Below the pieces are notes generated by a model. That model saw only the letters and a program-made list of their open reading frames with translations. It made no database searches and was not told where the DNA came from. Positions 37,689 through 45,335 of a stretch of DNA of 64,000 nt are shown one piece after another. Position numbers and translations under genes: made by a program. Position 1 is the first letter of the stretch. The number at the start of each line of letters is the position of its first letter. The DNA is taken from positions 1 to 64,000 of the forward strand of contig CAMCYS010000001.1 in NCBI GenBank assembly GCA_945885625.1. The letters are read 5' to 3'. The DNA is from Bifidobacterium breve (GTDB taxonomy: Bacteria > Actinomycetota > Actinomycetes > Nanopelagicales > Nanopelagicaceae).

Positions 37689-37713
37689 CTCCTTCCCCAC
37701 CTCGCAGGATGGG
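37689..37713 (-). promoter_or_regulatory. PyrR-binding RNA hairpin abutting the pyrR Shine-Dalgarno
   Basis: Minus-strand transcript: CCCA (37713-37710), loop TCCTGCGAGG, TGGG (37699-37696), then AAGGAG (37694-37689) and ATG 6 nt later. The loop core ATCCTGCGAGGT matches the PyrR consensus ARUCCNGNGAGGYU at all but the two end positions. PyrR bound here would cover the ribosome-binding site, the translational mode known for mycobacterial PyrR, rather than attenuation. Confidence 0.8.
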
Positions 37714-37732
37714 TCTTAAAGGATGCAGCCGA

Positions 37733-37741
37733 AGAATAGCA
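37733..37741 (-). promoter_or_regulatory. Candidate extended -10 of the pyr operon
   Basis: TGCTATTCT on the minus strand is an extended -10 (TGN + TATTCT). Transcription would begin near 37726, giving a leader of about 44 nt that contains the whole PyrR hairpin. No convincing -35 is seen. Confidence 0.4.
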
Positions 37742-37793
37742 GGAGGAAGGCCAAACCTGTGGATTGGCTAAATCACGCTCGTTCTGATCAGAG

Positions 37794-37799
37794 TAACTT
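37794..37799 (+). promoter_or_regulatory. Candidate -10 hexamer for leaderless bldD
   Basis: TAACTT lies 7 nt before the ATG at 37807; no Shine-Dalgarno. It supports that start over the in-frame ATG at 37723. Confidence 0.45.
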
Positions 37800-37806
37800 T
37801 GCGCTC

Positions 37807-38319
37807 ATGACCACAGATTTAGAGCCGGATACCTTCGCTCGCCCATTTCCGACCAACATTGAAATTGGTCGCCGCATGCGTGCTGCCCGTCGCAAGCGAG
37901 GTTGGACCATCGCCGAGATGGCCGAAGCCGGAGGGATCAAGGCGGTCGTAATTGGATCTTATGAACGCGGGTCACGGAACATGCCGATCTCGCGCCTCGG
38001 TGAAATCGCGCGAATCTTAGGGGTCGATGTCATTTACCTACTCGGGCAGCAACCGAATCAGCAGAAGTTGCCCCAGGATTTAACACTAGATTTACGAGCA
38101 ATTAGCCGACCAAACTTCGCCACCCCGGCTCGGTTAGAACTATTAGTGAATTACTGCGCCGGGATTGTTAAAAAGCGAAATGATTGGAATGGTGAAGTTT
38201 TATCGATCAGGGACTCTGATCTAGTCAATTTGAGTTTTGCGATGGGAATTGAACAAGTTGAACTATTACAATGGCTTAACGTTGAGAACTATCTAATTAA
38301 AGCGATAAATCACTCTTGA
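37807..38319 (+). CDS. bldD: BldD-family transcriptional regulator with cyclic-di-GMP signature
   Basis: Helix-turn-helix regulator homologous to Streptomyces BldD, which dimerises on cyclic-di-GMP to repress development genes. The HTH (RRMRAARRKRGWTIAEMAEAG, then VIGSYERGSR) occupies about residues 20-70. The C-terminal domain holds RND-WNGEVLSI-RDSD, an exact fit to RXD-X8-RXXD, the cyclic-di-GMP site of BldD. The start at 37807 gives 170 residues, close to BldD (about 167). It is divergent from pyrR, and its end overlaps nusB by 23 nt. Confidence 0.88.
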   Translation: MTTDLEPDTFARPFPTNIEIGRRMRAARRKRGWTIAEMAEAGGIKAVVIGSYERGSRNMPISRLGEIARILGVDVIYLLGQQPNQQKLPQDLTLDLRAISRPNFATPARLELLVNYCAGIVKKRNDWNGEVLSIRDSDLVNLSFAMGIEQVELLQWLNVENYLIKAINHS

Positions 38320-38719
38320 TTGAAGCAATTTTCGCTAAGACGCCGTGAATGTATCCCGCAGACTCCTCAGTGGAGAGGTCTTTTGCGAGAATCAAGGCTT
38401 CATCAATGGCCACCGCATCAGGTATCTCGTTGGCCCAGAGGATCTCAAATATTGCGATGCGAAGAATGTTTCGATCAACTGCAGCTAACCGATCTAAGTC
38501 CCAGCCTTGAATATAGGTAGCTATTAATTCATCAATCTTACGTTTATGGTCGGTAACGCCTGAGACTAAATCTTTGGTGTAATCACGTACTGGCGGTAAC
38601 TCTGCCTCTTCACTGACATTGAGCCGAGTTTCAATGATCGCTAACGGATCACTTTTCCGGATGTCGGCCTCGTAGAGAATATCCAGACTGTGTTTTCGAG
38701 CTTTGCTACGTGCTGACAC
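38297..38719 (-). CDS. nusB: Transcription antitermination factor NusB
   Basis: All-helical RNA-binding protein acting with NusE in rRNA antitermination. 140 residues, with ARKHSLDILYEADIR, AVDRNILRIAIFEILW and IDEALILAKDLSTEESAGYIHGVL typical of the family. The GTG shares one base with the efp stop codon. Confidence 0.95.
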   Translation of the reverse strand: MSARSKARKHSLDILYEADIRKSDPLAIIETRLNVSEEAELPPVRDYTKDLVSGVTDHKRKIDELIATYIQGWDLDRLAAVDRNILRIAIFEILWANEIPDAVAIDEALILAKDLSTEESAGYIHGVLAKIASIKSDLSL

Positions 38720-39279
38720 TAGTTAGCGCGACCTTGATACGATCCGTCTCTAGTATCAACCATAATTTTCTCATCTTGCTTGATGAAGAGTGGAACCTGA
38801 ATTTGGATTCCGGTCTCAACCGTTGCCGGCTTGGTGCCACCAGAAGAGCGATCTCCTTGTAGACCTGGTTCCGTGTAGGTAACGGTTAATTGAACGGATG
38901 CTGGTAATTCAATGTAAAGCGGATTACTTTCATGTATCGCAACAATTGCCTCGGTATTTTCTAACATGTAGTTAGCGGCATCGCCCACAGTTGCAGCAGA
39001 AATATTCATCTGGTCATACGTTTTGTTATCCATGAATACGAAATCTTCTCCTTCTTTGTAGAGGAACTGCATTTCGCGCTTCTCCAGAATTGCAATATCA
39101 ATTTTTACGCCTGCATTAAGAGTCTTTTCAACCACTTTGCCAGTTAAAACTTGGCGCATCTTTGTGCGCACAAAAGCGGGGCCCTTGCCAGGCTTTACAT
39201 GCTGAAATTCGATTACCGTCCAAAGCGAACCTTCAATATCGAGACACATGCCATTTTTAAGATCACTTGTGGTTGCCAC
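38719..39279 (-). CDS. efp: Elongation factor P
   Basis: Relieves ribosome stalling at polyproline. 186 residues in three beta-barrel domains. The loop [14 protein letters not shown] near residues 28-41 has lysine at the modification position, and [23 protein letters not shown] is the C-terminal family signature. GTG start with AGGAG about 9 nt upstream. Confidence 0.96.
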   Translation of the reverse strand: MATTSDLKNGMCLDIEGSLWTVIEFQHVKPGKGPAFVRTKMRQVLTGKVVEKTLNAGVKIDIAILEKREMQFLYKEGEDFVFMDNKTYDQMNISAATVGDAANYMLENTEAIVAIHESNPLYIELPASVQLTVTYTEPGLQGDRSSGGTKPATVETGIQIQVPLFIKQDEKIMVDTRDGSYQGRAN

Positions 39280-39400
39280 TTTGAAACTCTCCTAGATGCG
39301 CAATAAGGCGCTAACTTTTAGCCACCGCAGATCGGTGGGCTCGAATAGATGCTTAGGATACCGAATAGTTGTATGAAAACTTAAATCGGTGGTCTATGTA
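39280..39400 (-). other. Intergenic region aroQ-efp (121 nt)
   Basis: Non-coding. On the minus strand it holds a TATCCT that could be an efp -10, a 6-bp hairpin CCACCG/CGGTGG without a following U tract, and the efp AGGAG site next to the GTG. No terminator is seen. Confidence 0.4.
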
Positions 39401-39832
39401 TTACTTAGTTAGGCCCTTAAGCGCTGAAATGGCTAGAACGTATGAATTAGGACCAAAACCACCAATAGTGCCGTTCGCGACCCCGGAAATAACCGACGTG
39501 TGACGAAATTCCTCCCGTGCTAGCGGGTTAGAGAGATGTACTTCAATTAATGGTGACTTCACAAGCTCGGCCGCATCGCGAATGGCATATGAGTAATGAG
39601 TAAATGCAGCGGGATTAATAATTACTGGTGTTGAATTATCGGCAGCTTCATGTAACCAGGAAATAATGGTTGCTTCGTCATCGCTCTGCCGTACATCTGC
39701 CTCGTAACCATGTTTCTTAGCGGACTCTTCTATAAATGATTTCAGTTGCGGATAATTGAAATCTCCATAGATACTCGAGTCGCGAATATCTAAACGAGCT
39801 AAGTTGGGCCCATTTATTACCAAGATCTTCAT
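39401..39832 (-). CDS. aroQ: 3-dehydroquinate dehydratase (type II)
   Basis: Third step of the shikimate pathway. 143 residues, flavodoxin-like dodecamer family. NGPNLARLDIRDSSIYG retains the catalytic Arg and Tyr of the lid, although Asp-Ser-Ser replaces the usual Glu-Pro stretch; NPAAFTHYSYAIRDA and EVHLSN complete the active site. The frame opens two codons earlier, but the ATG at 39832 overlaps the aroB stop by 4 nt (ATGA). Confidence 0.94.
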   Translation of the reverse strand: MKILVINGPNLARLDIRDSSIYGDFNYPQLKSFIEESAKKHGYEADVRQSDDEATIISWLHEAADNSTPVIINPAAFTHYSYAIRDAAELVKSPLIEVHLSNPLAREEFRHTSVISGVANGTIGGFGPNSYVLAISALKGLTK

Positions 39833-40884
39833 GAGCAAAGCCTCTCATATGCCGCGAGCAAGTCGCTTTCAACAGGCGCTTCAATTCGTAACGTCTTGCC
39901 TATCTCACTGATCGCGACGAATCGCAATGTCCCGGATCGCGATTTCTTATCAATTGCCATGTTAGCTCGCAACTCTGGCCAATGTCGGCTTTCATAAGAA
40001 ACTGGCAAACCAAGTCTTTCCAAGATGCTGACATGAAGGGTTGTAATTTCATCGGAAAGGATTCCAACTTGATTGGCTAGGTTGGCAGCAAAAACCAAAC
40101 CGATTGAAACGCACTCGCCATGTCGCAACATATATTTACTATGCAGCTCAATCGCGTGCCCAAGAGTGTGACCGTAATTGAGAATCTCACGATCAAAACT
40201 CTCTTTGAAATCACCGCTCACTACCTTGGCTTTTACCGTTACAGTGCGAGAGATTAATTCCAGAGTTAAGGCTTGATTGGTGCGTACTTCCGAAAGTGTC
40301 TTTGCCTTAAGTAATTCAACTATTTGCCCATCTGCGATAAACCCACTTTTTAATACTTCAGCGAGACCAGCAGCGAAGTCTCGATCACTCAGCGTGTCTA
40401 ACCAAGAAAGATCCACTAGTACCGAAATAGGCGAATAGAACGACCCAATCAGATTCTTACCGTATTCACTATTAATCCCAGTCTTTCCGCCGACTGCAGC
40501 ATCAACCATGGCGGCAAGCGTTGTTGGCACGGCTATCCAGTCAATCCCTCGTAACCAGGTACTAGCTACGAAGCCAGAGAGATCAGTAACGGCGCCACCG
40601 CCGACGGCGATAACTAAGTCGTTGCGCGTGAATCCAGCCGCACCTAACCAGTCGAGCAATTTCTGGTAAGTCGCAAAAGATTTACCCGCCTCAGAATCTG
40701 GAACTGTGAAAATATGAATTTGCGCATCCGTCTGCGGCAAATCAGTAATGCGCTCACGCATCGTTTCAGAGACTATAACGGCGACTTGGCCACGGTTATT
40801 CAAATATGGCTCAATAGATTTCTGCCAATTGATCTCGATGAGAATTTCATAGTCGCGATCAGCAGAAACCGAAATTCTCTCCAT
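39829..40884 (-). CDS. aroB: 3-dehydroquinate synthase
   Basis: NAD- and metal-dependent second step of the shikimate pathway. 351 residues, with VGGGAVTDLSGFVASTWLRGI (NAD and metal part), VPTTLAAMVDAAVGGKTGIN and the metal histidines in NYGHTLGHAIE. The frame opens at 40911, but the ATG at 40884 shares one base with the aroK stop (TAATG). Confidence 0.96.
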   Translation of the reverse strand: MERISVSADRDYEILIEINWQKSIEPYLNNRGQVAVIVSETMRERITDLPQTDAQIHIFTVPDSEAGKSFATYQKLLDWLGAAGFTRNDLVIAVGGGAVTDLSGFVASTWLRGIDWIAVPTTLAAMVDAAVGGKTGINSEYGKNLIGSFYSPISVLVDLSWLDTLSDRDFAAGLAEVLKSGFIADGQIVELLKAKTLSEVRTNQALTLELISRTVTVKAKVVSGDFKESFDREILNYGHTLGHAIELHSKYMLRHGECVSIGLVFAANLANQVGILSDEITTLHVSILERLGLPVSYESRHWPELRANMAIDKKSRSGTLRFVAISEIGKTLRIEAPVESDLLAAYERLCS

Positions 40885-41387
40885 TACGCCACCGCCAAGA
40901 TATCTGCACAAATTTCATTTACAGAGCGATCATCAACTGGAATAACCGCAGTGGCCAAGCTCTCGTAAATTGGTCTACGGGAGTTCATTAGTTCGTTCCA
41001 TTGCGCGCGTGGATTACCTAGTAAAAGTGGACGATCCCGATTAAAACCTACTCGAGCGGCAGCCTTGCCGAGTGAAATATCTAGAAAGATCACGGTAGCG
41101 CCACTATTGCGTAACAAATCCTGTGCTTGCGACGAGATGGGTGCGCCTCCCCCAAGGGAAATGACGCCATTATCTGACTGCAAAACTTCGGCGAGTACGA
41201 TCAACTCTTCTTTACGGAACACCGGTTCGCCTAGATCTACAAATATGTCAGAGATTTTTTTATTCAATTTAGCCTCGATTAAGGCATCAGTGTCGGCAAA
41301 CTTAACCTGTAGTTTTTTTGCCAAGGAATGTCCGATGGTGCTTTTTCCAGCTCCGGGCGGACCGATCAGAATAATCCGAGTGCTCAT
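40884..41387 (-). CDS. aroK: Shikimate kinase
   Basis: Phosphorylates shikimate. 167 residues, with the P-loop [11 protein letters not shown] near residue 9, the shikimate-binding [15 protein letters not shown] and GGGAP motifs, and the LID region FNRDRPLL. Overlaps aroC by 4 nt (ATGA). Confidence 0.96.
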   Translation of the reverse strand: MSTRIILIGPPGAGKSTIGHSLAKKLQVKFADTDALIEAKLNKKISDIFVDLGEPVFRKEELIVLAEVLQSDNGVISLGGGAPISSQAQDLLRNSGATVIFLDISLGKAAARVGFNRDRPLLLGNPRAQWNELMNSRRPIYESLATAVIPVDDRSVNEICADILAVA

Positions 41388-42565
41388 TTTATCGATAGGT
41401 GCGCGATGTAGCTTTCGAAATTGCGCTTCGTTTCACCAACACTATCGCCACCAAACTTTTCTAACACAGCCTCAGCTAGCACCAAAGCAACCATCGCTTC
41501 AGCAACTACTCCAGCTGCAGGCACAGCGCATACATCAGAACGTTGATTAATTGCTTTGGCAGCCTCACCAGTTTTAACATCGATGGTATCTAACGCTTTT
41601 GGTACTGTGGAAATCGGTTTCATCGCAGCGCGCACGCGCAATATTTCACCGTTGGACATTCCGCCTTCAGTACCGCCGGCACGATCGGTACGTCGACGAA
41701 TTGATCCGTCTGGCCCGCGTTCAATCTCATCATGCGCGACTGAACCACGACGAGTGGCAGTGGTAAAACCATCACCGACTTCAACACCTTTTATTGCTTG
41801 AATACCCATCATCGCGGCTGCTAAGCGAGCATCAAGTCGACGATCCCAGTGCACATGTGAACCTAGCCCTGGTGGCAAGTTGTATGCCAACACTTCGGCG
41901 ACACCACCAAGCGTGTCACCATCTGAATGAGCAGACTCAATCTCAGTGATCATCGCCGCACTCGTCTTGGAATCAGCGCACCGGACTGGATCTTCATCAA
42001 TTCGTTTCATGTCACCTGCACTTGGCAACTGGGTGTTTTCCGGCACTCGAACTGAACCAATTGATAACACATGGCTCAAAACCGTTATGCCGCATGTCTG
42101 TGCTAAGAACGCTCGAGCGACAGCACCGAGAGCTACGCGCGCAGCAGTTTCACGAGCACTGGCACGTTCTAAAATTGCCCGCGCATCATCGAAATCATAC
42201 TTTTGCATTCCAACTAAATCCGCATGCCCAGGTCGCGGACGACTAAGCGGAGCATTTCGACCTAAATCTTTAATCTCTTCTTCCGGAACTGGGTCAGCCG
42301 ACATAACTTTTTCCCATTTGGGCCACTCAGAGTTTGCGACTTGAATTGAAATCGGACCGCCTTGAGTTAAACCCAACCGAATTCCACCAAGAATGGTGAC
42401 TTTATCGGCCTCGAAATTCTGTCGCGCTCCACGACCAACGCCTAAACGGCGGCGCGCAAGGTGATAGTCGATATCGGCAGTAGTAATTTGAACTGAAGCC
42501 GGGATTCCCTCAATGATCGCACTGAGAGCTGGACCATGAGACTCACCCGCAGTTAACCAACGCAT
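41384..42565 (-). CDS. aroC: Chorismate synthase
   Basis: FMN-dependent last step to chorismate. 393 residues. [19 protein letters not shown] at the N-terminus, [37 protein letters not shown] and [17 protein letters not shown] are family motifs. It starts 27 nt after the prepilin peptidase gene. Confidence 0.97.
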   Translation of the reverse strand: MRWLTAGESHGPALSAIIEGIPASVQITTADIDYHLARRRLGVGRGARQNFEADKVTILGGIRLGLTQGGPISIQVANSEWPKWEKVMSADPVPEEEIKDLGRNAPLSRPRPGHADLVGMQKYDFDDARAILERASARETAARVALGAVARAFLAQTCGITVLSHVLSIGSVRVPENTQLPSAGDMKRIDEDPVRCADSKTSAAMITEIESAHSDGDTLGGVAEVLAYNLPPGLGSHVHWDRRLDARLAAAMMGIQAIKGVEVGDGFTTATRRGSVAHDEIERGPDGSIRRRTDRAGGTEGGMSNGEILRVRAAMKPISTVPKALDTIDVKTGEAAKAINQRSDVCAVPAAGVVAEAMVALVLAEAVLEKFGGDSVGETKRNFESYIAHLSIK

Positions 42566-42592
42566 GGGGTAATTCTCGCAGATGATTGGCTT

Positions 42593-43009
42593 TTATGTCG
42601 CCATATTAAGTGCTGCCGCAAGCAAGATGGCTGGCGCGAAAGCTATCCGTTTTGGAAAGACACGATGCTTTAGTGAAATCACGACCAGCTGCAGCCAAGA
42701 AACTCCTATCAGAATAAATAGGATCTCGCTCATGTTCTCGTACTTCAACCAAGGAGCCAAAAAAAGTATCAATTTCACATCGCCCATTCCTACCGAAGAG
42801 GTCATTCCAGCTACCAAAGCAGCGACTGCAGTAACGAAGACCCCTGATGTGAATTGAAATTTTTGACCAAGCAGTAATAGCGATGGCCATACCAGAGCCA
42901 GGCCCATCAGAAGTGAGGGATTACTTATTCGATATGTGAGTAAATCTCTATGAGCAATAACCATCGCCCACAAGATGCAAGTGCCTAGTGCAAGAAACTC
43001 AAAATACAT
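42593..43009 (-). CDS. A24-family prepilin peptidase (short form)
   Basis: Integral membrane aspartate protease that would cleave type IV or Tad pilin leaders. 138 residues and about four or five hydrophobic helices. The two catalytic aspartates are in AHRDLLTYRISN (near residue 22) and GMGDVKL (near 76). The N-terminal methylase domain of full PilD is absent, as in many actinobacterial Tad-type enzymes. The location between aroE and aroC is a recurrent actinobacterial arrangement; no pilin gene is in the window. TAAATT lies 7 nt before the ATG. Confidence 0.85.
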   Translation of the reverse strand: MYFEFLALGTCILWAMVIAHRDLLTYRISNPSLLMGLALVWPSLLLLGQKFQFTSGVFVTAVAALVAGMTSSVGMGDVKLILFLAPWLKYENMSEILFILIGVSWLQLVVISLKHRVFPKRIAFAPAILLAAALNMAT

Positions 43010-43016
43010 ACCGGAT

Positions 43017-43022
43017 AATTTA
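43017..43022 (-). promoter_or_regulatory. Candidate -10 hexamer for the leaderless prepilin peptidase gene
   Basis: TAAATT on the minus strand, 7 nt before the ATG at 43009, in the 65-nt gap after aroE. Confidence 0.4.
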
Positions 43023-43074
43023 CTCAGTTGCTTTCGCCTAATTATTTAGAGCTGGCTTGCTGTGTAGAACTCTG

Positions 43075-43884
43075 TTACAGCCGCTTCAGGGCAGCCTCAC
43101 GCATTAGCGGCGCTAATTGTGAACGCTTAACTGAGGTACCCGCAAAGATTGCGATCTGTGAAATAGCTTGATGAACTAAGAGATCTAAACCATCAATACT
43201 TTCAAGACCCACGTTTCGCCAGAAACCCATCAACGCGGTGGGCCATGGATGGTAAAGAGATTCAAAGAGAAGCGCACTAGCCCCCGCGATCTTCCCTACT
43301 AGTTCGTCAGCCGCCCCAGCTGGTGAAGTGTTTATGATCAAATCATATTTAGACCAATTAATCTGATGATCGAAGCCAATCACAGAAACTGGCGCAAAAA
43401 GGGCTGACTTAATCAAACTCTCACTGCGATGCTCGCTTCGACTGGCGACATCGATTGAAACTCCAACGCTATCGAAAGCGGCAATCGCTGCTCGAGCGGT
43501 TGCTCCCCCACCTAAAATCAAAACATTTTGGAAAGTTGCGTTCGTTTTAGCGGCAACACTTTGTTGAAAACCAACTACATCGGTACTTTCAACTTTCCAA
43601 GAGTCGCCAACTTTAATCAAGGTGTTAGCGCTTCTAATGCGTTTTACTAACTCAGAAGTGGGAAAACCTAAATCAATCAACTCTTCCTTCAGTGGCATAG
43701 TGAGCGAAAAACTATTCAATTCTGGTGGCGTAGATTCTAAATACTTAGCCAGGCTGCCGCCCTTAACTTCAACTGCGGTGTACTTCGCGGAGATCTCTAA
43801 ACATTCATAGGCAACTTGATGTATTACTGGTGATAGCGAGTGTGAAATAGGTGAGCCAAGAACTGCGCCATTAAAAGTCCTCAT
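43075..43884 (-). CDS. aroE: Shikimate 5-dehydrogenase
   Basis: NADPH-dependent reduction of 3-dehydroshikimate. 269 residues, with GSPISHSLSPVIHQ at the N-terminus, TMPLKEEL (catalytic Lys), the ILGGGATARAAIAAF nucleotide loop and a late GLDLLVHQAISQI. Overlaps mltG by 4 nt. Confidence 0.95.
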   Translation of the reverse strand: MRTFNGAVLGSPISHSLSPVIHQVAYECLEISAKYTAVEVKGGSLAKYLESTPPELNSFSLTMPLKEELIDLGFPTSELVKRIRSANTLIKVGDSWKVESTDVVGFQQSVAAKTNATFQNVLILGGGATARAAIAAFDSVGVSIDVASRSEHRSESLIKSALFAPVSVIGFDHQINWSKYDLIINTSPAGAADELVGKIAGASALLFESLYHPWPTALMGFWRNVGLESIDGLDLLVHQAISQIAIFAGTSVKRSQLAPLMREAALKRL

Positions 43885-44909
43885 CCGAATGCACCCGCCC
43901 TACGGTTCTTTTGATAAAGCAGCTTCCATTCGCTGAATTCTGCAAACGAGTTGGTAAAACGAGTATCACCTGGTGCGACCGTGATGAAGAATAGCCAATC
44001 GCCTTTAGCTGGTGCGATCGCAGCCTTAAGGGCCGCTAAACCAGGATTACCGATCGGCCCAGGAGGCAAGCCGTAACTCTGATACGTGTTATATGGCGAC
44101 TTAAGCGTCGTTGATTGACGGCTTAAAAAAATCTGGCCTCGAATTTTTTGCAGATAATGCACCGTTGAATCAAACTGCAGCGGCATGCCTAAGGTCAACC
44201 GATTTCTAATGACTCGAGAAATCTGTGCGAAATCTTCTGGTCTACCTTCGGCCTGAATCAAAGAGGCTAAAGTCACTAACTCTTGAGTGTTGAAGGTACC
44301 TGTTGGATCATTAAAATCAATTCTTGAAATCACTTGGCTAAATCTTTGCACCATGCTTTGTAGGGCATTGACCTGGCTCATTCCTTCGGCGAAACTATAT
44401 TGAGCTGGAAAAAGAACACCCTCTAGTTTGTTAATTCCCTTCGGTAATACAACTTTACTGGCCGACTCAGCAGGTTCCTCATTCCAAATCTTGGTCGCAG
44501 CCATCTGTTTGAAAATCTCCGAGTTCCAAGCGCCTTCGCCAATCTTAATTAGGTTAGTTATACGGCTCGGGTCTAACAGCTGTTCTAACGCTGTAACTCC
44601 ACTTATCTTAAGTGAGAGCGAATGGGTTCCAGGAGCAATCGCAGTTGACTTTGGATTGGCGACTGCAGCTCTAAAAAAACTTTCAGCCGATGCTACTACC
44701 CCAGCCGCCTGCAGAATTTCCGCTATCTCAGCTCCAGTAGCTCCAGTTGGAATCGAGATCGAAACACTCTTTTCGCTCTCTGAAATGACCCGGTCTGGAA
44801 AGTTCGCGTATCCCCCACCTGATTGATTGATTTCCCGTAGCCCAAATGTAAACGCAAGGATCACAATGCCTGCAACGCTTAAACGTTTGAGGGATTGGAA
44901 ATTAAACAT
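43881..44909 (-). CDS. mltG: Endolytic murein transglycosylase MltG (YceG-like)
   Basis: Membrane-anchored enzyme that cleaves nascent peptidoglycan strands and may set glycan length. One N-terminal membrane segment (LSVAGIVILAFTFGL), a LysM-like region, then the YceG domain with ASLIQAEGRPEDFAQISRVI (catalytic Glu) and YGLPPGPIGNPG. The frame opens at a TTG (44924), but the ATG at 44909, overlapping the ruvX stop by 8 nt, is the better start (342 residues). Confidence 0.92.
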   Translation of the reverse strand: MFNFQSLKRLSVAGIVILAFTFGLREINQSGGGYANFPDRVISESEKSVSISIPTGATGAEIAEILQAAGVVASAESFFRAAVANPKSTAIAPGTHSLSLKISGVTALEQLLDPSRITNLIKIGEGAWNSEIFKQMAATKIWNEEPAESASKVVLPKGINKLEGVLFPAQYSFAEGMSQVNALQSMVQRFSQVISRIDFNDPTGTFNTQELVTLASLIQAEGRPEDFAQISRVIRNRLTLGMPLQFDSTVHYLQKIRGQIFLSRQSTTLKSPYNTYQSYGLPPGPIGNPGLAALKAAIAPAKGDWLFFITVAPGDTRFTNSFAEFSEWKLLYQKNRRAGAFG

Positions 44910-45330
44910 TCTGGTTCTTCTCAATAGCTAAAGCTTGCTCAAGAATTGCAACCGCAGCTGCCATATCTATTCTGCCTCTAGCATCCTTGGCGCTGATCCC
45001 GCTCTGTCGCATCGAGTTGGTGGCTGACACTGTTGATAGGCGCTCATCAATCAAAGCGACTGGTACCTTGAACTCAGCGCGTAATTTCTCGGCAAAAATC
45101 GCCGCTTTCTCCGCGGAATTGCTGGACTTGCCCGAAAGATTCATCGGGTTACCCACATAAATGCCAACCGGTTCATGTTCAACCATTAATTCTGCTATTT
45201 CCGTAAAGAGTTTAGGATCCCCGCTGGAAAGCGTGGTTAGTGGCGATGCCAAAATTGAATCTGGATCGGAAATGGCCACACCTATTCGCACATCACCATA
45301 ATCAAAAGCGATCCGGCGACCTCGTAACAT
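44902..45330 (-). CDS. ruvX: Pre-16S rRNA nuclease YqgF/RuvX
   Basis: RNase H-fold nuclease that matures the 16S rRNA 5' end. 142 residues, with AFDYGDVRIGVAISD (first catalytic Asp), VGNPMNLSGK and LIDERLSTV. It sits 5 nt after alaS, the usual alaS-ruvX-mltG-aroE order. Confidence 0.93.
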   Translation of the reverse strand: MLRGRRIAFDYGDVRIGVAISDPDSILASPLTTLSSGDPKLFTEIAELMVEHEPVGIYVGNPMNLSGKSSNSAEKAAIFAEKLRAEFKVPVALIDERLSTVSATNSMRQSGISAKDARGRIDMAAAVAILEQALAIEKNQNV

Positions 45331-45335
45331 CTGCG

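Noticed and set aside
37723-37806. 28-codon N-terminal extension of bldD from an earlier ATG
   Set aside because: Would overlap the pyr leader and promoter region; BldD length, the TAACTT placement and lack of similarity favour the ATG at 37807.
41946-42344. 132-codon plus-strand frame opposite aroC
   Set aside because: Antisense shadow of a well-conserved chorismate synthase gene, no ribosome-binding site.
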